From an uncultured Acetobacter sp. (GTDB taxonomy: Bacteria; Pseudomonadota; Alphaproteobacteria; Acetobacterales; Acetobacteraceae), in contig NZ_CALLXM010000204.1 in the NCBI RefSeq assembly GCF_937875265.1, positions 1-20,711 of the forward strand: 20,711 nucleotides of DNA, in the 5' to 3' direction. The notes under the pieces were generated by a model, which was not told the origin of the DNA, made no database searches, and saw only the letters and a list, made by a program, of their open reading frames with translations. The position numbers and the translations under genes are program-made. Shown piece after piece: positions 8,229 to 14,865 of the stretch; position 1 is the first letter of the stretch, and each line of letters opens with the position of its first letter.

Positions 8229-8558
8229 ATGCGTGAACTTACTTTTTCTGAAACAACTGAAGTATCCGGTGGCCTGGCCAGAAGCCTTGGCGACGCTATT
8301 GGCGGCGCGCTCGTCGGCTGCGTTGTTGGAGCCTCTCAAGGCATGATCATCGGCGGCATTCATGGCGGTGATGGCGGCGGGATCTTCGGCTTTGGCGCCA
8401 TTGGTCAGCTGGTCGGCCTGATTATCCCGACTATGCAAGGAGCCGTTACTGGCACAGTTCTGGGCGCTGCTGAAGGCCTTCAGGGTTCTGAGCCGATCAT
8501 CATCAACTGGGTTAACCAGCTTGGTGCCGGCACCGTTGGACAGCAGCACAACCACTAA
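8229..8558 (+). CDS. Double-glycine-leader peptide 1, glycine-zipper bacteriocin-like
   Basis: The 109-residue product has a good ribosome binding site (AAGGAG, 8-base spacer). Residues 1-15, MRELTFSETTEVSGG, match the double-glycine leaders of class II bacteriocins and microcin V-type peptides, which are cleaved after GG and exported by C39-peptidase ABC transporters. The predicted 94-residue mature part has two hydrophobic Gly/Ala-zipper segments (about 21-43 and 58-83) separated by a glycine-rich hinge (HGGDGGGIFG), a single Cys31, and a polar tail ending GQQHNH. Such composition is typical of membrane-inserting peptides, but killing activity is inferred, not shown. It is followed after 81 bases by a Hint-domain gene. 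No immunity or exporter gene is next to it. Alternatively it could be a non-toxic secreted signalling or surface peptide. Confidence 0.85.
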   Translation: MRELTFSETTEVSGGLARSLGDAIGGALVGCVVGASQGMIIGGIHGGDGGGIFGFGAIGQLVGLIIPTMQGAVTGTVLGAAEGLQGSEPIIINWVNQLGAGTVGQQHNH

Positions 8559-8571
8559 AAAAACGGGTCCG

Positions 8572-8603
8572 TGTTCTCTCTGCCTTACTGGGTGGAGAGA
8601 ACA
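8572..8603 (+). promoter_or_regulatory. Intergenic hairpin between peptide 1 and Hint protein 1
   Basis: TGTTCTCTC (8572-8580) and GAGAGAACA (8595-8603) form a 9-bp stem with a 14-base loop. It lies 13 bases after the peptide stop and lacks a T run, so an attenuator, RNA-processing or mRNA-stabilising hairpin that sets the peptide:Hint ratio is more likely than a full terminator. Confidence 0.6.
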
Positions 8604-8607
8604 TGGG

Positions 8608-8633
8608 CCTCCCTAAAAAAATAAAAGGGGGGG
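8608..8633 (+). promoter_or_regulatory. Possible mask of the Hint 1 ribosome binding site
   Basis: CCTCCC (8608-8613) can pair with the G7 run (8627-8633) that forms the ribosome binding site 6 bases before the ATG at 8640, across an A/T-only loop. If formed, this hairpin would hide the site from the ribosome. The pairing is visible in the sequence; a regulatory role is inference. Confidence 0.4.
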
Positions 8634-8639
8634 AATATC

Positions 8640-10118
8640 ATGAGCTCTATCAACTGGAGTGCCGACGTCGATTATCAGCCGAATGGCAGTCTCGTAACAG
8701 GCAACCTGAAGCCAAGCCATAACTCTATTCTCTGGCAGAACGGCTCTAACTGGGGCCAGAACGGAACCGGTGGTACGCCTTTCACTCTTTTCCAGCAGAT
8801 CTCCTTTCCAGCTGGCACAAGCGTGACGGATCTCGGGCAGAAGCTGACCCTGAATGTCTGGGTCAATAACGTCGAGACGACCATGACCATTAGCTACACC
8901 GGTCATTTCCTTCCAGCATATCCGCCCAACCAGGGGGATGCCATTGGCTTTACTGTTGTCTCCGTTGATACCAGTCATCCAGGTATTCCTGCTAATCTGA
9001 GTAGTCTGGTAAGCAAAGACTTCATTGTCACGACGGGTCAGGCCAGTGTGATTACCGGCGGCAAGCTGATCCCCGAAGTGCCCGATGATGACATCACCTG
9101 CTTCCTGGCCGGCGCACGCGTCGAAATGGCAGATGGCAGCTTCAAAGCCATTGAAGACATCACAGTGGGTGAACACGTCAAAACCTTCGCACAGGATGGC
9201 TCTGAGTCCGTAGCCCCAGTGACCGCAACGCGCACACGCGATGTGCTGGCAACACACCCGGATCTCTTCCCGGTGGTTATTCAGAAAAACGCGTTTTCTG
9301 AAAACGTTCCGGCACAGGACATCGCCCTGACCTCAGAACATTGCCTGTATCTGGAGGGCCGCTTCGTGCCCGTCCGCATGCTGGTCAATGGCCGCTCCAT
9401 CTTTGTCGATACAACACGCAAGGCCTTCCCCATCTATCATGTGGAAACCGCTGAGCATGCCATTATCAATGTCGGCGGCCTGCGTTCTGAAACTCTGCTG
9501 CGCACTGACAAATCTTTCTCCCGCGAAGACAACGTCATCTTCCTCCGTGGCCCCAAATCCTGGGAACACGATGCCGCAGCCCCGCTGACAACAGATCCGG
9601 CTTTTATCGAACCTCTGTTCCATGCCCTCGCCGCACGCGCAGAAAAGGCCGGGATTGCCAGTGTGATAGCCCCGCAGGCCACAACGGAAGAGACCGGGCT
9701 GCATCTGGTGACCGAGACAGGCCGCATCATCCAGCAGGCCCGTACCCATAACGATGCCGTACTGTTCATGGTGCCGGGCAATGTGCGCACCGTTCGCCTC
9801 GTCTCCCGCACAAGCCGCCCCTGTGACACAGTGGGGCCCTTCATCGATGACCGCAGGGAACTCGGCGTGCTGGTTGGCAGTATCAGACTGATTGAGGCTG
9901 ACGGCGTACGCACCATGACATCCCATCTGACGCAGGCTCGCCTCTCCGGCTGGGCTGTGCAGGATAATCCGGAATGTCGGTGGACCGCAGGCAATGCCGT
10001 GCTCGATCTTGGACAGCGCGATGCTGAAACTATCGGCATGCTCTCTCTGCAGATCCTCAACGGCGGACCTTACGCCCTGACAGAAAACGATACCGCAGCA
10101 TCCGCCGCAACCCACTAA
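8640..10118 (+). CDS. Hint_2-domain (hedgehog/intein-like) protein, copy 1
   Basis: This 492-residue protein has three parts. Residues 1-150 are a beta-type, Asn/Gly/Ser/Thr-rich N-terminal region with no family I recognise. Residues about 152-300 are a Hint domain: CFLAGARVEMADG with nucleophile-type Cys154, LTSEHCLYLEG with the block-B-type Thr231 and His234, and YHVETAEHAIINVGG with His267. Residues about 300-480 are the C-terminal region usual in acetic acid bacterial Hint proteins (DDRRELGV, SGWAV, CRWTAGNAVL). Hint domains form a thioester at the Cys by N-to-S acyl shift and can cleave or transfer the upstream segment. No terminal Asn-nucleophile pair is present, so N-terminal cleavage rather than full splicing is expected. 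There is no signal peptide or GG leader, so the export route, if any, is unknown. It begins 81 bases after the peptide gene, suggesting one transcript. Its product is identical to copy 2. Confidence 0.9.
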   Translation: MSSINWSADVDYQPNGSLVTGNLKPSHNSILWQNGSNWGQNGTGGTPFTLFQQISFPAGTSVTDLGQKLTLNVWVNNVETTMTISYTGHFLPAYPPNQGDAIGFTVVSVDTSHPGIPANLSSLVSKDFIVTTGQASVITGGKLIPEVPDDDITCFLAGARVEMADGSFKAIEDITVGEHVKTFAQDGSESVAPVTATRTRDVLATHPDLFPVVIQKNAFSENVPAQDIALTSEHCLYLEGRFVPVRMLVNGRSIFVDTTRKAFPIYHVETAEHAIINVGGLRSETLLRTDKSFSREDNVIFLRGPKSWEHDAAAPLTTDPAFIEPLFHALAARAEKAGIASVIAPQATTEETGLHLVTETGRIIQQARTHNDAVLFMVPGNVRTVRLVSRTSRPCDTVGPFIDDRRELGVLVGSIRLIEADGVRTMTSHLTQARLSGWAVQDNPECRWTAGNAVLDLGQRDAETIGMLSLQILNGGPYALTENDTAASAATH

Positions 10119-10129
10119 CAACTAACACC

Positions 10130-10160
10130 ACCACGGCAGGCTGCCCCCCCCCTGCCTGCC
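10130..10160 (+). other. Truncated terminator remnant after Hint gene copy 1
   Basis: ACCACGGCAGG (10130-10140) is the left arm of the terminator that is complete after copy 2 (12371-12410). Here only the CCTGCC part of the right arm is present and the T run is missing, because the repeat ends at 10160. The remaining 6-bp stem is unlikely to terminate well; a second terminator follows at once. Confidence 0.7.
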
Positions 10161-10170
10161 ATTCAGGAAA

Positions 10171-10198
10171 AGCCGCGCACACTCTGCGCGGCTTTTTT
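10171..10198 (+). terminator. Terminator after Hint gene copy 1
   Basis: AGCCGCGCA (10171-10179) and TGCGCGGCT (10185-10193) form a perfect 9-bp stem with a 5-base loop, preceded by AAA and followed by a T run, so it may work in both directions. Confidence 0.9.
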
Positions 10199-10413
10199 CA
10201 TAATATTTGGAAACCGCTCTTTTAAATAGCCAGGTGATTCGAAAAAATCAAAAACCTTTCTAAAAATCAAACGAGTTTCAAAACTCCTTCTCCATGAAAT
10301 AGGAAAGTATATTTTTTTATTTTTTATTAATAAATAAATGTTCAATTTACTTCATTAATACCTATTCTTTTATCATTAAAAAAGAAACTTTACTTAAATT
10401 CCCTCTTTCAATA
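10199..10413. other. AT-rich spacer between the two cassettes
   Basis: About 215 bases, far richer in A+T than the rest of the window (for example TATATTTTTTTATTTTTTATTAATAAATAAATG, split here as a T-rich then an A/T-mixed run around 10308-10340). A 60-residue minus-strand open frame in it is Lys/Ile/Phe-rich, as expected by chance in AT-rich DNA. It probably carries the promoter of cassette 2 and may bind a silencer or curved-DNA protein. I see no transposase end or target duplication. Confidence 0.5.
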
Positions 10414-10468
10414 CCGTTTGCAATTATGTGACATTCACCATGCACTCACACAAAAAGGAGTTAAGTGC
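10414..10468 (+). promoter_or_regulatory. Conserved 5' leader of peptide gene 2
   Basis: This is the counterpart of 8172-8228: CCGTTTG, AATTATGTGAC, GCACTC and AAGGAG (10455-10460) eight bases before the ATG. It differs by a few substitutions and one or two missing bases, while DNA further upstream does not match. Confidence 0.5.
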
Positions 10469-10798
10469 ATGCGTGACCTTACTTTTTCTGAAACAACTGA
10501 AGTATCCGGTGGCCTGGCTAAAAGCTTTGGTGACGCTATCGGCGGCGCTCTGATCGGCTGCGTAGCTGGTGCCTCTGAAGGCATGCTCATCGGCGGCATT
10601 CATGGTGGTGATGGCGGCGGAATCTTCGGCATTGGTTCAATTGGCCAGCTGTTCGGTCTCTTCATCCCGACCATTCAGGGCGCAATTGCTGGCACGATTC
10701 TTGGTGCCGCTGAAGGCCTGGAAGGCTCTGAGCCAATCGCTATCAACTGGGTCAACCAGATTGGTGCTGGCACAGCCGGTCAACAGAACAACCACTAA
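10469..10798 (+). CDS. Double-glycine-leader peptide 2, glycine-zipper bacteriocin-like
   Basis: The 109-residue product is a paralogue of the peptide at 8229. The start is taken at the ATG giving MRDLTFSETTEVSGG, because AAGGAG lies 8 bases before it as in copy 1. An in-frame ATG at 10418 would add 17 unrelated residues and lacks support. Leader cleavage after Gly15 would leave a 94-residue mature peptide with the same two glycine-zipper hydrophobic segments, hinge HGGDGGGIFG and Cys31, and a tail ending GQQNNH. By eye about 20 of 109 positions differ from peptide 1. Nearly all are conservative (I/L/V/F/A swaps, Q/E, R/K), so both copies look functional. It lies 82 bases before Hint copy 2. 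Export by a C39-type ABC transporter is the family expectation; none is in the window. Confidence 0.85.
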   Translation: MRDLTFSETTEVSGGLAKSFGDAIGGALIGCVAGASEGMLIGGIHGGDGGGIFGIGSIGQLFGLFIPTIQGAIAGTILGAAEGLEGSEPIAINWVNQIGAGTAGQQNNH

Positions 10799-10812
10799 AT
10801 AAAACAGGTCTG

Positions 10813-10844
10813 TGTTCTCTCTGCCTTACTGGGTGGAGAGAACA
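10813..10844 (+). promoter_or_regulatory. Intergenic hairpin between peptide 2 and Hint protein 2
   Basis: Same 9-bp stem (TGTTCTCTC with GAGAGAACA) and 14-base loop as at 8572-8603, with no T run. It is the first structure inside the identical repeat. Confidence 0.6.
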
Positions 10845-10848
10845 TGGG

Positions 10849-10874
10849 CCTCCCTAAAAAAATAAAAGGGGGGG
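10849..10874 (+). promoter_or_regulatory. Possible mask of the Hint 2 ribosome binding site
   Basis: CCTCCC (10849-10854) can pair with the G7 ribosome binding site run (10868-10874) before the ATG at 10881, exactly as in copy 1. The regulatory role is inferred. Confidence 0.4.
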
Positions 10875-10880
10875 AATATC

Positions 10881-12359
10881 ATGAGCTCTATCAACTGGAG
10901 TGCCGACGTCGATTATCAGCCGAATGGCAGTCTCGTAACAGGCAACCTGAAGCCAAGCCATAACTCTATTCTCTGGCAGAACGGCTCTAACTGGGGCCAG
11001 AACGGAACCGGTGGTACGCCTTTCACTCTTTTCCAGCAGATCTCCTTTCCAGCTGGCACAAGCGTGACGGATCTCGGGCAGAAGCTGACCCTGAATGTCT
11101 GGGTCAATAACGTCGAGACGACCATGACCATTAGCTACACCGGTCATTTCCTTCCAGCATATCCGCCCAACCAGGGGGATGCCATTGGCTTTACTGTTGT
11201 CTCCGTTGATACCAGTCATCCAGGTATTCCTGCTAATCTGAGTAGTCTGGTAAGCAAAGACTTCATTGTCACGACGGGTCAGGCCAGTGTGATTACCGGC
11301 GGCAAGCTGATCCCCGAAGTGCCCGATGATGACATCACCTGCTTCCTGGCCGGCGCACGCGTCGAAATGGCAGATGGCAGCTTCAAAGCCATTGAAGACA
11401 TCACAGTGGGTGAACACGTCAAAACCTTCGCACAGGATGGCTCTGAGTCCGTAGCCCCAGTGACCGCAACGCGCACACGCGATGTGCTGGCAACACACCC
11501 GGATCTCTTCCCGGTGGTTATTCAGAAAAACGCGTTTTCTGAAAACGTTCCGGCACAGGACATCGCCCTGACCTCAGAACATTGCCTGTATCTGGAGGGC
11601 CGCTTCGTGCCCGTCCGCATGCTGGTCAATGGCCGCTCCATCTTTGTCGATACAACACGCAAGGCCTTCCCCATCTATCATGTGGAAACCGCTGAGCATG
11701 CCATTATCAATGTCGGCGGCCTGCGTTCTGAAACTCTGCTGCGCACTGACAAATCTTTCTCCCGCGAAGACAACGTCATCTTCCTCCGTGGCCCCAAATC
11801 CTGGGAACACGATGCCGCAGCCCCGCTGACAACAGATCCGGCTTTTATCGAACCTCTGTTCCATGCCCTCGCCGCACGCGCAGAAAAGGCCGGGATTGCC
11901 AGTGTGATAGCCCCGCAGGCCACAACGGAAGAGACCGGGCTGCATCTGGTGACCGAGACAGGCCGCATCATCCAGCAGGCCCGTACCCATAACGATGCCG
12001 TACTGTTCATGGTGCCGGGCAATGTGCGCACCGTTCGCCTCGTCTCCCGCACAAGCCGCCCCTGTGACACAGTGGGGCCCTTCATCGATGACCGCAGGGA
12101 ACTCGGCGTGCTGGTTGGCAGTATCAGACTGATTGAGGCTGACGGCGTACGCACCATGACATCCCATCTGACGCAGGCTCGCCTCTCCGGCTGGGCTGTG
12201 CAGGATAATCCGGAATGTCGGTGGACCGCAGGCAATGCCGTGCTCGATCTTGGACAGCGCGATGCTGAAACTATCGGCATGCTCTCTCTGCAGATCCTCA
12301 ACGGCGGACCTTACGCCCTGACAGAAAACGATACCGCAGCATCCGCCGCAACCCACTAA
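10881..12359 (+). CDS. Hint_2-domain (hedgehog/intein-like) protein, copy 2
   Basis: The 492-residue product is identical to that of 8640-10118. It has an N-terminal beta-type region (1-150), a Hint domain with Cys154, Thr231, His234 and His267 (about 152-300), and the C-terminal acetic-acid-bacterial Hint extension (about 300-480). Exact identity, including silent positions, means a very recent duplication or gene conversion. It follows peptide gene 2 and ends before a complete terminator, making peptide 2-Hint 2 a self-contained transcription unit. This is perhaps the original cassette, because its terminator is intact. Function is unknown; N-terminal thioester-driven cleavage is the family expectation. 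Confidence 0.9.
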   Translation: MSSINWSADVDYQPNGSLVTGNLKPSHNSILWQNGSNWGQNGTGGTPFTLFQQISFPAGTSVTDLGQKLTLNVWVNNVETTMTISYTGHFLPAYPPNQGDAIGFTVVSVDTSHPGIPANLSSLVSKDFIVTTGQASVITGGKLIPEVPDDDITCFLAGARVEMADGSFKAIEDITVGEHVKTFAQDGSESVAPVTATRTRDVLATHPDLFPVVIQKNAFSENVPAQDIALTSEHCLYLEGRFVPVRMLVNGRSIFVDTTRKAFPIYHVETAEHAIINVGGLRSETLLRTDKSFSREDNVIFLRGPKSWEHDAAAPLTTDPAFIEPLFHALAARAEKAGIASVIAPQATTEETGLHLVTETGRIIQQARTHNDAVLFMVPGNVRTVRLVSRTSRPCDTVGPFIDDRRELGVLVGSIRLIEADGVRTMTSHLTQARLSGWAVQDNPECRWTAGNAVLDLGQRDAETIGMLSLQILNGGPYALTENDTAASAATH

Positions 12360-12370
12360 CAACTAACACC

Positions 12371-12410
12371 ACCACGGCAGGCTGCCCCCCCCCTGCCTGC
12401 CGTGGTTTTT
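12371..12410 (+). terminator. Complete terminator after Hint gene copy 2
   Basis: ACCACGGCAGG (12371-12381) and CCTGCCGTGGT (12396-12406) form a perfect 11-bp stem around a C-rich loop, followed by a T5 run. Confidence 0.92.
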
Positions 12411-12419
12411 CAACGGGGT

Positions 12420-13505
12420 TCAGCAGGATCGCAAGGCCTGCGCTTCCCGAATAAGGGTGTGGATAAAAGACAGTTTGTTCATTACACCCTGTGTAAGAAC
12501 AAACGGATAAAAATCAGACAAGCCCATGGAACGGTTCAGGCTGTTAACCGCGTAGGTCAGTGGGAGCCATGCTTGCATGATTTCATCAAAAGAGGCCTCG
12601 GTATAAGGGTCTCCATGCTGCGGGGACCATGAAGGCCTGACCCCGGTTAGGGCCGGATTGACTGAGACGCCGTAAGCCCAGGCTGTCTCCAGTGTTGAGA
12701 CAATATGCAGATAATGCGCCCATGTTTCCGCAAAATCCTCCCAAGGATGAGACGTGGCATAAACACTGACATGGTGCATCTGCCAGTCTTCAGGCCGCGG
12801 GCTTTCATAATAGCTTTGCAGCGCCTGCTGATAATCTGCCCTGTCATCCCCGAACACAGAGCGGCAGGCATCCAGCCGCCCGGCATCCCGAACCAGAACA
12901 TTCCAGTAATAATGCCCGACTTCATGGCGGAAATGCCCCAGAAGCGTGCGGTAATATTCCCCCATTTCCACACGCATCCGCTCACGGCAGGCATCATCCG
13001 CCTCACGCAGCGCTATGGTCACGACCCCATTATTATGGCCTGTCATGACTGGAGCTGAACCGTCAGCCGGGTCTTCCAGAAAATCAAATACCAGGCCGCC
13101 TTGCGGGTCTTCCTGCCGGGTTTTTATCGGGAGATTCAGGCGGAGAAGCGTGTAAAACAACCTATGCTTGGCCACTTCCAGCTTACGCCAATGTTCCAGA
13201 TTTTCGGGTTTGTTCAGATTGGGAATCGTGCGGTTGAACCGGCAGGCAAAACAGAAAGACGGGTGCCCGGCCTCATTTGGCGTGGTCATCCAGTTGCACA
13301 CATCGTGCGCATGGTTGGCGCAATAGACCAGTTCCGCCTGACGGATACGCGGCTCCAGGGGCCGCCACAGGCCTCCCTCCACCGGCTCCAGTGCTGAAAG
13401 CACGGACAGACCCGGAAGATATCCAAGCTGATGTTTGCAATGTTCGCAGACTGTATTTTCAAAAAATAGAATCTGCTCGCAGGACTGACAGGTGAAAAGC
13501 CTCAT
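12420..13505 (-). CDS. Zinc-ribbon putative metallopeptidase (Peptidase_Mx type)
   Basis: The 361-residue protein is taken from the ATG at 13505 (MRLFTCQSCEQ), preceded by a weak AGAGAG. A start at 13541 is possible but adds 12 residues before the conserved zinc ribbon. The N-terminus has CxxC pairs (Cys6/9 and 20/23, then Cys85/88) of a zinc-ribbon type. HFRHEVGHYYW carries an HExxH zinc site (His194, Glu195, His198), and WEDFAETWAHY at 255-265 supplies a likely third ligand. This matches the putative zinc-binding metallopeptidase family (Peptidase_Mx/DUF4157-unrelated), which is cytoplasmic with no signal peptide. It lies 50 bases after the transglutaminase gene on the same strand, in the cluster with ATP-grasp and alpha-E genes. 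The substrate is unknown; it may process a peptide made or modified by this cluster. Confidence 0.85.
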   Translation of the reverse strand: MRLFTCQSCEQILFFENTVCEHCKHQLGYLPGLSVLSALEPVEGGLWRPLEPRIRQAELVYCANHAHDVCNWMTTPNEAGHPSFCFACRFNRTIPNLNKPENLEHWRKLEVAKHRLFYTLLRLNLPIKTRQEDPQGGLVFDFLEDPADGSAPVMTGHNNGVVTIALREADDACRERMRVEMGEYYRTLLGHFRHEVGHYYWNVLVRDAGRLDACRSVFGDDRADYQQALQSYYESPRPEDWQMHHVSVYATSHPWEDFAETWAHYLHIVSTLETAWAYGVSVNPALTGVRPSWSPQHGDPYTEASFDEIMQAWLPLTYAVNSLNRSMGLSDFYPFVLTQGVMNKLSFIHTLIREAQALRSC

Positions 13506-13555
13506 ACTGATCACTCTCTTGCGTCCGGGATCGTAACGCAAGAAAAACCAGAAAA

Positions 13556-14572
13556 TCAGTCACTATCCGGCACATGCAAACGTTCCGTCTGCATGGACAC
13601 CTCAAAGGTTGCCTTGCACGGGTCCAGCACACCCGTCACGGGGGCGGCGTGCTCCGGAGCAGGAGTAGCTGCCAGAGGCAGGTGCCCCTGCGCTGCCAGC
13701 AAGCCTGACGTAGTATCAAACCCAACCCATCCAGCGCCGGGCAGGAAGGCCTCAGCCCAGGCGTGCAGGTCGCAGGTCAGAACCTCTTCGCCATCTGCAT
13801 TCTGGCTGGCCTGAATCAGGTATCCTGAGACAAAACGAGCGGCAAAACCCAGATGCCGTAGCAGGGCGATCATCAACCATGCGCTGTCCCGACAGGAGCC
13901 GATCCCACGCGTCAGTGTTTCTTCAGGACTCCAGACGCCAGATTCCAGCCGAACCTGATACCCGATCCGTCTGGCCACAGCACGATTAAGCGCGACCAGC
14001 ATATCAAGCGTATTTTGCGGAGCTTTTTCCACCCAGTCAGTCAGAAAGGCATACAGATGCGGCCCGGCTGCCGATGTTGCGCAATATAGGGCCAACGCAG
14101 CGTGATCTTCCTGCACATAAAACTGGCCCTGAGTAGCTGACAGCTCAAACGAAGTCTGGCTGGCAAACATCCCATCATGAGCAGCCTGCTGCTGATACTG
14201 AATGCTCTGCGCCCGGTGCTGCGCCGCGTCCTCATGTAACGCTGTCGTAAACCCGGCAGGAGCCGCCCACTGGCGGATAGAAGGTTCCAGCAGGAAATCA
14301 AACGGGTTTCGCGGCGTCAGGTCCACCTCAAGGCGGACGATAATATCAAAATGTGTCACACGCTCGGCAAACACGACCTCTGCCACATGATTACCATAGG
14401 AATCCTGATGCCAGGTCTGTTTGCAGTCTGTGGGAGCAACCCGCAGAGTATAGGACCGCACAGGGGTTCTGGCTGTACTGGACGGACGAAGCCGAATGGT
14501 TTGAGGGCCCAGAAAAACTGGTCGGTCATACCGATATCGGGTCTGGTGGGTTAGCATGACATGCGAACTCAT
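13556..14572 (-). CDS. Transglutaminase-like cysteine protein
   Basis: The 338-residue protein has an N-terminal beta domain typical of bacterial transglutaminase-like proteins (HQTRYRYDRPVFLGPQTIRLRP, about 8-30). The papain-like core has the catalytic triad visible: GSCRDSAWL with Cys227, CDLHAWAEAFLPG with His270, and GWVGFDTTSG with Asp286. There is no signal peptide. Such proteins are mostly amidases or proteases rather than cross-linking enzymes, and this type co-occurs with circularly permuted ATP-grasp and alpha-E proteins, which are encoded divergently 293 bases away. The Peptidase_Mx gene follows on the same strand, probably in one transcript. The ribosome binding site before the ATG is weak. 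Confidence 0.9.
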   Translation of the reverse strand: MSSHVMLTHQTRYRYDRPVFLGPQTIRLRPSSTARTPVRSYTLRVAPTDCKQTWHQDSYGNHVAEVVFAERVTHFDIIVRLEVDLTPRNPFDFLLEPSIRQWAAPAGFTTALHEDAAQHRAQSIQYQQQAAHDGMFASQTSFELSATQGQFYVQEDHAALALYCATSAAGPHLYAFLTDWVEKAPQNTLDMLVALNRAVARRIGYQVRLESGVWSPEETLTRGIGSCRDSAWLMIALLRHLGFAARFVSGYLIQASQNADGEEVLTCDLHAWAEAFLPGAGWVGFDTTSGLLAAQGHLPLAATPAPEHAAPVTGVLDPCKATFEVSMQTERLHVPDSD

Positions 14573-14865
14573 GGCGATACGACCCTGAACACCCTGCTCA
14601 TGCTAAAACGCCCTGCTGCTCTCCTGCCATATGACCGGAAAAGCCGCTCATGGCGCATGAAAGCGGATACGATATCAGGATTAATCCGTAGCGCACTACC
14701 CCCCAGCACCCGATATTACGTTAAAAGAACAAATTTATGTTTTGCGCCTTGGCAAACACCTGAAATCCTGCTGGTCTTAAATGATTAACCGTAACGAAGC
14801 GGCATACCAGAGGCACAGCTTTCCGGGCTAGCCGGAGTGCCGGACCTCATATCGGGAGTCAGGGT
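14573..14865. other. Divergent intergenic region between transglutaminase and ATP-grasp genes
   Basis: These 293 bases must contain promoters for both arms of the cluster. An AT-richer patch at about 14710-14790 is the likeliest site. A small inverted repeat TCCGG-GCTAG-CCGGA lies at about 14821-14835, about 30 bases before the ATP-grasp start. No gene is convincing here. Confidence 0.4.

Larger units (their letters stand above)
8571..10160 (+). repeat. Long direct repeat, copy 1
   Basis: This roughly 1590-bp segment recurs at 10812-12401 (offset 2241). I see no differences between the copies by eye, and every reading frame compared gives the same translation. It starts inside the intergenic hairpin upstream of the Hint gene and ends inside the terminator stem after it. 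The flanking peptide genes are clearly diverged, so the identity is confined to this block. Confidence 0.9.
10812..12401 (+). repeat. Long direct repeat, copy 2
   Basis: Second copy of the roughly 1590-bp repeat at 8571-10160, identical by eye. Immediately to its left the sequences of the two cassettes differ at several bases. At its right edge copy 2 runs on into the rest of its terminator, whereas copy 1 switches to other sequence. I see no terminal inverted repeats or transposase. Confidence 0.9.

Noticed and set aside
8613..9257. Long antisense open frames within both Hint genes (also 9333-10121, 10854-11498, 11574-12362)
   Set aside because: They are open only because of the codon bias of the sense gene. 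They have no ribosome binding sites or recognisable domains, and both copies match simply because the DNA is repeated.
8640..10118. Hint protein as a polymorphic toxin with a C-terminal toxin domain
   Set aside because: The region after the Hint domain is the usual acetic-acid-bacterial Hint extension, not a recognisable nuclease or other toxin domain, and no immunity gene follows.
8571..12401. Insertion sequence or composite transposon as the cause of the long repeats
   Set aside because: No transposase, terminal inverted repeats or target-site duplications are visible. The repeat borders fall in a hairpin and a terminator, which suits recombination or gene conversion better.
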